Shown here: one piece after another, positions 7,097 to 11,288 of the stretch
How the letters are laid out: the number at the start of each line of letters is the position of its first letter
How positions within the stretch are numbered: the first letter of the stretch is position 1
NCBI GenBank assembly: GCA_027023325.1
Contig: JALVVQ010000161.1
Coordinates: forward strand, 1 to 11,288
Source of the DNA: Campylobacteraceae bacterium
GTDB lineage: Bacteria > Campylobacterota > Campylobacteria > Campylobacterales > Sulfurovaceae
DNA: 11,288 nt
Reading direction: 5' to 3'
The notes under the pieces: generated by a model
What the model was told of the DNA's origin: nothing
The model's input: the letters and a program-made list of their open reading frames with translations, nothing else
Database searches by the model: none
Program-made: the position numbers and the translations under genes

Positions 7097-8597
7097 CCAA
7101 TATCCTCTCTATCTCATGCATAGCATCTTGATTTTTGAGCTGAAATTTAATCTCTATACGTCTAGATGCCTCCTTATTTTCAAAACTGCCTTTTTTGACA
7201 TTATCGAGATAGGCTCTTCCGCTGGCAACAAGATATTTTTTCAGATCGTATCTCTGAGCGATAGGAAGCGTCAACAAATAATGCATCACCGCCAGCGCCC
7301 TCTCTTGAGAAAGCTTGAGATTATAGAGATAAGTGCCATCACTATCCGTATGACCCTCTATGACAATCCGCTCAAGATGTGGTCTGATCGCTTGATTGCT
7401 CACCAGCGCTCCTATATAATTCTCAAATGCGCGCTTCAGTTCCTCTTTGGACTCCTCTTTCAGTTCGCTGCTTCCTTTATCAAACAGGATAGTGGAGGAG
7501 AGCTTCAATGCACCACTGCTTTTATCAATATTGATCTTCTCTCCAAGCGTTTCCTTAAGTGCAGCAATGACTTTGAGCTTGATACCAGTCAGAGACCTAA
7601 TCTGTGCTTTTTGACTCTGGAGTTTGGCTACGAGATCGTCATATTTGGTCTTTTTCTTATCCAGCGCCTCCAGCAGACTGACCAGTTTCTCATCTTTAAA
7701 TTTGAGCTCTTTTTCCTTGTCGGTTAGATTGTTGGAGAGTACAATCACCCGCCCGACATACTCTTGGAGCTTTTTCTGTTTCTGCTGTAGTGTAGTATTG
7801 CTCTCCTGTGTCAGATTCTGCAGCAACACGACCTTTTTACTGAGCATGTCCACTTTACTGTTGCGTGCCAGCAGAAGCTGGTTGAGCTTTTCCAGCTCAT
7901 TCTCTTTGAGTTTGAGCGAATCTTTGGTGAGTGTAATCAGTGCTTGAAGCTGCCCTATCCTTTCCTCTTTTGTTTGGCTAAGCTCTTTTTGACTTAACAA
8001 CATACCCTGCGTACGATTCAGATCACCACTTACAGCATGCAATTTTCCTGAAAGTTTCTTTTTGTCCGCATTTGCCTGCGTGATGCTATTTTGCAGTTCA
8101 GCCAGTAGCAGATGGAGTTTTCTTACCTCTTCTTCTTGCAGTCTGATCTGCTCCTCCTGTACAGTGATAATCTTTCTCTTTTTCGCTATATCCTGCTCTT
8201 TTTCTGTGATTACTGCATGCTGCTTTTTGACAAGGTGTTCTTGCTGGACGATATTTTGGTCTTTTATTGCTATTGACTTTTTTTGTTGGTATATTTTGAT
8301 CTTGCTGCTAACTAGCGAGCTGTTGATATCTCTGAGTAGAGTCTCTCTTTCGTTAAGTTTCAGCGTCAAAGCCTCTAGTCTCTTTTCAGTCAAATCAAGT
8401 GTGTCCATTTTTTCCATCAGCGTCACTTCGGTCTGGCCCAGTTTTTCCTGTTTTTCCTGCAAGTCTTCTCTGAGTATCATAGATTTGGAGACGATCGCTC
8501 CGATGAGCAGAATAAAGACAAACAACAATCCTGCCATCAGGTCGGCATAGGAGATCCAGAAGTTGCTCTGGTCATCATGGCTTCGTCTTTTGAACAT
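7074..8597 (-). CDS. MotB/OmpA-type stator partner with very long coiled coil
   Basis: A 507-residue protein. The short cytoplasmic N-terminus leads into one membrane helix (about 13-36) with SYADLMAGLLFVFILL, where D19 matches the proton-carrying Asp of MotB (D32 in E. coli, in YADFMTA). From about 41 to 340 the sequence is heptad-rich, full of Lys/Glu/Gln and Leu with almost no Pro or Gly, and so predicted coiled coil. Residues about 365-488 form an OmpA/MotB peptidoglycan-binding domain: SSTILFDKGSSEL, VIEGHTDSDG (412-421), NLKLSQERA (426-434) and ASRRIEIKF (477-485). It overlaps the upstream channel gene by one base (TAATG), so the two are surely co-translated. It is much longer than MotB or typical ZorB, because of the coil. 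Likely role: peptidoglycan-anchored half of an ion-driven motor (inference). Confidence 0.85.
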   Translation of the reverse strand: MFKRRSHDDQSNFWISYADLMAGLLFVFILLIGAIVSKSMILREDLQEKQEKLGQTEVTLMEKMDTLDLTEKRLEALTLKLNERETLLRDINSSLVSSKIKIYQQKKSIAIKDQNIVQQEHLVKKQHAVITEKEQDIAKKRKIITVQEEQIRLQEEEVRKLHLLLAELQNSITQANADKKKLSGKLHAVSGDLNRTQGMLLSQKELSQTKEERIGQLQALITLTKDSLKLKENELEKLNQLLLARNSKVDMLSKKVVLLQNLTQESNTTLQQKQKKLQEYVGRVIVLSNNLTDKEKELKFKDEKLVSLLEALDKKKTKYDDLVAKLQSQKAQIRSLTGIKLKVIAALKETLGEKINIDKSSGALKLSSTILFDKGSSELKEESKEELKRAFENYIGALVSNQAIRPHLERIVIEGHTDSDGTYLYNLKLSQERALAVMHYLLTLPIAQRYDLKKYLVASGRAYLDNVKKGSFENKEASRRIEIKFQLKNQDAMHEIERILDDGKQLF

Positions 8598-9700
8598 TAT
8601 GACTCTCTGTCGGTATCAGATAGTTTTTTCTGGATACTGAGGTTTTGCTCCACAATCATCTCTGCCATTTCACCCAGTTTATCTACAGCACCAGCAAGTT
8701 CGTCATCTATCTTGCTAAAAGTATGATCGACACTCCCGTTGAACTTCTCCAGCCCGCGGTTAAGACAATCTACTCCTTCTATAAAGGTACCGATATCCCT
8801 TTTCATCGTTGCCACTGCTTCTACACTCTCTTTGCGTTCATCTATCTGTTCTATGGTTTTACGCAGATCTCTGGATACACCCTCCATGTGATTTGTAATC
8901 CGCTCAAAACTGTTGGTCGTATCGTCGATAATAGTTTTAAAATTCCGAATATACTGATTGTTTAGGTCTTTGATAAAATCTAGACTAAAGGTCTCTTGCA
9001 GGGTCTGAATGATCTTTTGGTCTTTGAGCTCTGTCTGCATATGTTCATGCTTGATCAGCTCACTCTTTTTCCAGATACGACTGCCGTAGAGCTCCTCCAG
9101 ATTCAAACTACTCTCTTCTATGCGTGCCAGACCTCTGCGCTCAAAAAAGATCCACCACAACGAAAGAAAGATACCATAGATAGAGGCATAAAAGGCCGTA
9201 CCTATCCCAGAAAGCAGCAGGGAGATCTCACGATCAAGCTGACCACTGTCAGAGACGGTAAAATCTGGCATAGAGAGTGCAATCGCAATAAAAGTACCCA
9301 AGATACCCAACATCGGAAACACAGAGCTGGCAACCCGGGCAAAGTTGTCGTCTCTGATCCCTTTAAAATACTCCTCAATAAAGTCCCGTACTGTCAGGGT
9401 CGATTTGGTTTTCCCCATGATCGTCAATGCATTGGCTTTGAGTGCCTCCTGAAGGCTGTCTTCCATGAGGGCAAAGTTATTAGATATCTTACATGCCGCA
9501 TAGCTGGCATTATGTTTGATGAAAAAGAGAAAAATCATAAAGACAATACTCAGAGTAATCAGTGTATGCATCTCCACTTTAAAGGACAGTACACCTGTGT
9601 ATCCCAACGAAAGAAGCACTACCGCGATAAAAGGAACAAGAAAGAGTAGAAAAAATATCCCGAAACATGAACCGCCTGATTGATAATTGCGTTTATCCAT
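8597..9700 (-). CDS. MotA/TolQ/ExbB-type proton channel protein
   Basis: A 367-residue inner-membrane protein. I choose the ATG at 9700 because AAAGG lies 6 bases upstream. The in-frame TTG at 9718 has no ribosome site and would lie only about 7 bases from the expected transcription start. Membrane helices: about 11-33, 45-62, 122-143 and 159-187. The last two carry the family signatures: SSVFPMLGILGTFIAIALSM, with Pro129 and the LG-x2-GTF pattern, and SGIGTAFYASIYGIFLSLW, equivalent to the small-residue helix of TolQ/ExbB. The C-terminal 180 residues are soluble, helical and charged, probably cytoplasmic coiled coil. With the MotB-like partner it would form a proton-conducting stator unit of about 5:2 stoichiometry, as known for MotAB/ExbBD/ZorAB. 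What it drives is unknown. Confidence 0.87.
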   Translation of the reverse strand: MDKRNYQSGGSCFGIFFLLFLVPFIAVVLLSLGYTGVLSFKVEMHTLITLSIVFMIFLFFIKHNASYAACKISNNFALMEDSLQEALKANALTIMGKTKSTLTVRDFIEEYFKGIRDDNFARVASSVFPMLGILGTFIAIALSMPDFTVSDSGQLDREISLLLSGIGTAFYASIYGIFLSLWWIFFERRGLARIEESSLNLEELYGSRIWKKSELIKHEHMQTELKDQKIIQTLQETFSLDFIKDLNNQYIRNFKTIIDDTTNSFERITNHMEGVSRDLRKTIEQIDERKESVEAVATMKRDIGTFIEGVDCLNRGLEKFNGSVDHTFSKIDDELAGAVDKLGEMAEMIVEQNLSIQKKLSDTDRES

Positions 9701-9804
9701 CTGAAACCTTTGAGACAATAAGATTGAGGTGATTATAGCAAAATATTGATTGGGATTTACACTTTTTGACTATAATAGGAGAAAAATAACAGAAGAGGTC
9801 ACGC
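9701..9804. promoter_or_regulatory. Divergent promoters for the motor operon and the DUF6524-like operon
   Basis: Two perfect -10 boxes face away from each other. On the - strand TATAAT at 9732-9737 is preceded by TGC, an extended -10, and would give a leader of about 25 bases to the ATG at 9700. On the + strand TATAAT at 9771-9776 would give a leader of about 22 bases to the ATG at 9805, whose ribosome site is AAGAGG (9793-9798). Neither box has a good -35. The two boxes are only about 35 bases apart, so RNA polymerase or a regulator bound at one would affect the other. Confidence 0.6.
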
Positions 9805-10260
9805 ATGGCATTGGATTTTCTAACAAAAAAAAGTAAAACAAAAAGTGGAAAAGTAGAAACACATCTGAGATGGTGGGTCTCCCTCGTCCTCTCACTCGCG
9901 CTTGCAATCGGCACCTGGAACCCTACCCAGCACCACTTTATCGGCTACATCAGCGGAGGAGACCCACTCTCTGGATTCAACCCCTTCTTTATCCTTATCA
10001 TGATCGCTCTTTGGATTATGGCGATCAAAGCGATCATGCAGAGCATCAAGATTTATGGTGCGATCATCGCCGTAGCTATTATTGTTGCGTTTGTTTGGGG
10101 CCTAGCACAGTATGACATCATAGATACCTCCAAATGGAGTAATTTAGGCTGGATCGCTACTATTGGTGCGGGGCTGGTCATCTGGTTAGGAATGAATGCA
10201 TCAATCATGTGGAAAAAAGCTACTGGTGTCTATACCACGGATGCGACGGACGAAGATTAG
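9805..10260 (+). CDS. Four-helix inner-membrane protein, DUF6524-like
   Basis: A 151-residue protein. The ATG at 9805 has AAGAGG 6 bases upstream. After a basic cytoplasmic N-terminus (about 1-22) come four hydrophobic helices: about 23-39, 58-76, 82-100 and 113-133, with a short charged acidic end (TTDATDED). The stretch RWWVSLVLSLALAIGTWNPTQHHFIGY, read in two parts as RWW..LSLALAIGTWNPT and HHFIGY, resembles the start of DUF6524 proteins, in which a helix ends in T(Y/W)NP(S/T). That match is from memory and could not be tested here. No function is known. It shares a transcription unit with the next gene (27-base gap) and is divergent from the motor operon. Confidence 0.75.
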   Translation: MALDFLTKKSKTKSGKVETHLRWWVSLVLSLALAIGTWNPTQHHFIGYISGGDPLSGFNPFFILIMIALWIMAIKAIMQSIKIYGAIIAVAIIVAFVWGLAQYDIIDTSKWSNLGWIATIGAGLVIWLGMNASIMWKKATGVYTTDATDED

Positions 10261-10287
10261 GTAATTGGCAGTAGAGAAAGGGAGACT

Positions 10288-11288
10288 GTGAAACGACGAC
10301 ATATTGCGGCACTTGCAGTGATCACCCCTATCCTCATCATCACAGTCCTTAACCTTTATTATCCGCTCTCTTACAAGATGCTCAGTGGGTATATGTTTGC
10401 CATCGCACTGGTATTCAAGTCTGCATTACTCTCTTTTTACTCAGCCTCCAAACTAAAAATTCTGGCGTTTGTCAAGGGGCTTACTATCATACAGGGAACC
10501 TACCTGCTCCTCAAGCGGTGGTTCCTTGACAACATTTTTGCCCGATGGCTCAAAAGGAATATTACAGATCATATCAAAGTGGGATTTCAGGAGCTTGGAG
10601 AGTACTACAGGGCACTCAACCTCAGAGCAAAACTGAAAAACATCTTTATCCCTCTTATTCTTTCTATCGTCTCTGCCTGGGCACTCTACACCACCGGCTA
10701 CCTCGACAATCTACTGCTTTTTACGGAGGTCAAGGTCGTAGTGATAGGACTTTCCAAAACTATCTTAATGATGGGGGCCAAATTCTTTGGTTTTATGGTC
10801 AACTCGTGGATCACACCTATACTGGAGGTGTTTGCACTGAGCTATCTCTTTAGCTGGCTGGAGCGCGTACTGGGCAAAGAGAATCCCGTGGTAAGAATCT
10901 TCAACTGGCTGGGATTCAAGCTCAACACACTCATGTTTTTCTTTACTGATCTCAATAAAAAACATATCAACCCCCTACTGAATGACCACATATCAAAGCA
11001 GAGTCAAGGTCTCAGCAGCAGACTTTCTGGCTATGTCAAACGCAAGAAAATCACCTACGAATATGAGCAGTTTGAAAAATTTGAACGGTGCATCCTCAAG
11101 GGGCACATTAGTGCCTACTATACATTCAAGGATATGGAAAAGATTACAGACAAAAAAGAGCTCTATACCCTCATCAATAAAAAAACTGATGACAATCTGG
11201 ATATCGTGGCTTTTGTCTCACGCAACAGCAAAGGAGAGCTACTGCCTGAAGCGGTAGAGGACTCCTTCTATCATGATATCTTTATCCT
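10288..11288 (+). CDS. Unrecognised multi-helix membrane protein, 3' end outside window
   Basis: An open frame from a GTG at 10288 to the window edge gives 333 complete codons without a stop. No other in-frame start exists after the upstream stop at 10258, and AAGGGAG lies just before the GTG. Hydrophobic helices are seen at about 5-25, 33-52, 118-139, 148-170 and 174-190, separated by basic segments such as LKRWFLDNIFARWLKR (75-90). A conserved-looking block at 100-115 (FQELGEYYRALNLRAK) precedes the third helix. After about residue 225 the protein is soluble and charged (for example YEYEQFEKFERCILKG at 257-272). The end reads VAFVSRNSKGELLPEAVED. I do not recognise a family. With the DUF6524-like gene 27 bases upstream it forms an operon of membrane proteins. 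Confidence 0.8.
   Translation, partial: MKRRHIAALAVITPILIITVLNLYYPLSYKMLSGYMFAIALVFKSALLSFYSASKLKILAFVKGLTIIQGTYLLLKRWFLDNIFARWLKRNITDHIKVGFQELGEYYRALNLRAKLKNIFIPLILSIVSAWALYTTGYLDNLLLFTEVKVVVIGLSKTILMMGAKFFGFMVNSWITPILEVFALSYLFSWLERVLGKENPVVRIFNWLGFKLNTLMFFFTDLNKKHINPLLNDHISKQSQGLSSRLSGYVKRKKITYEYEQFEKFERCILKGHISAYYTFKDMEKITDKKELYTLINKKTDDNLDIVAFVSRNSKGELLPEAVEDSFYHDIFI

Noticed and set aside
7116..8550. Three + strand ORFs (7116-7727, 7624-7947, 8062-8550) rich in Ser, Phe, Cys and Leu.
   Set aside because: They mirror the Lys/Glu/Gln-rich coiled coil and OmpA domain of the MotB-like gene, and overlap one another.
8996..9649. A 217-codon + strand ORF antisense to the channel gene.
   Set aside because: Its product has no membrane or domain pattern, and the opposite strand encodes a clear MotA/TolQ/ExbB protein.
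7074..9700. A complete Zorya defence system.
   Set aside because: The two motor-like genes resemble ZorA/ZorB only at the level of shared MotA/MotB-type domains; the coil is in the wrong subunit and no ZorC, ZorD, ZorE, ZorF or ZorG candidate is nearby.
9701..9718. A TTG start at 9718 for the channel protein.
   Set aside because: It lacks a ribosome site and lies almost at the predicted transcription start; the ATG at 9700 has AAAGG at a 6-base spacing.

Overview
The window reads like chromosomal DNA of a free-living Campylobacterota species of the Sulfurovum/Sulfurimonas kind. This is inferred from the flavour of the UraA, Upp and RsmD proteins, tight gene packing, frequent GTG starts and AT-rich promoters with good -10 boxes but poor -35 boxes. 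No marker gene fixes the genus. There is no tRNA, rRNA, CRISPR array, transposase or phage gene.

Left part (1-2343, + strand): the 3' end of lemA, a DUF2207 membrane protein with signal peptide and glycine-rich tail, and a 60-residue zinc-ribbon/one-TM protein that overlaps the DUF2207 gene by 7 bases. The lemA/DUF2207 pairing is a common envelope-associated arrangement. The stop codon of the zinc-ribbon gene lies inside the first unit of an inverted pair of REP-like hairpins (2212-2315). A second hairpin (2316-2337) separates this cluster from the convergent uraA gene.

Pyrimidine salvage (2344-4349): uraA (uracil/proton symporter, - strand) and upp (uracil phosphoribosyltransferase, + strand) are divergent around a 125-base spacer with a small palindrome. 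Together they import uracil and trap it as UMP. rsmD (rRNA guanine methyltransferase) overlaps upp by 4 bases and also overlaps the 3' end of the next gene.

Signalling and motor block (4975-9700, - strand): a membrane-anchored PAS-GGDEF-EAL protein whose GGDEF and EAL signatures are degenerate, preceded by a transcription unit encoding a MotA/TolQ/ExbB-type channel protein, a MotB/OmpA-type partner with a coiled coil of about 300 residues, and a newly noticed 54-residue ORF (6932-7096) that starts inside the end of the MotB-like gene. The pair resembles proton-driven stator units (MotAB, ExbBD, TolQR, ZorAB), but neither a flagellar gene nor a Zorya effector gene is present.

Right part (9805-11288, + strand): divergent from the motor operon are a four-helix membrane protein (DUF6524-like) and an unrecognised multi-helix membrane protein that runs off the window.

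The parts most worth a second look are the motor-like operon with its long periplasmic coil and small third ORF, the degenerate c-di-GMP protein beside it, and the REP-like pair.
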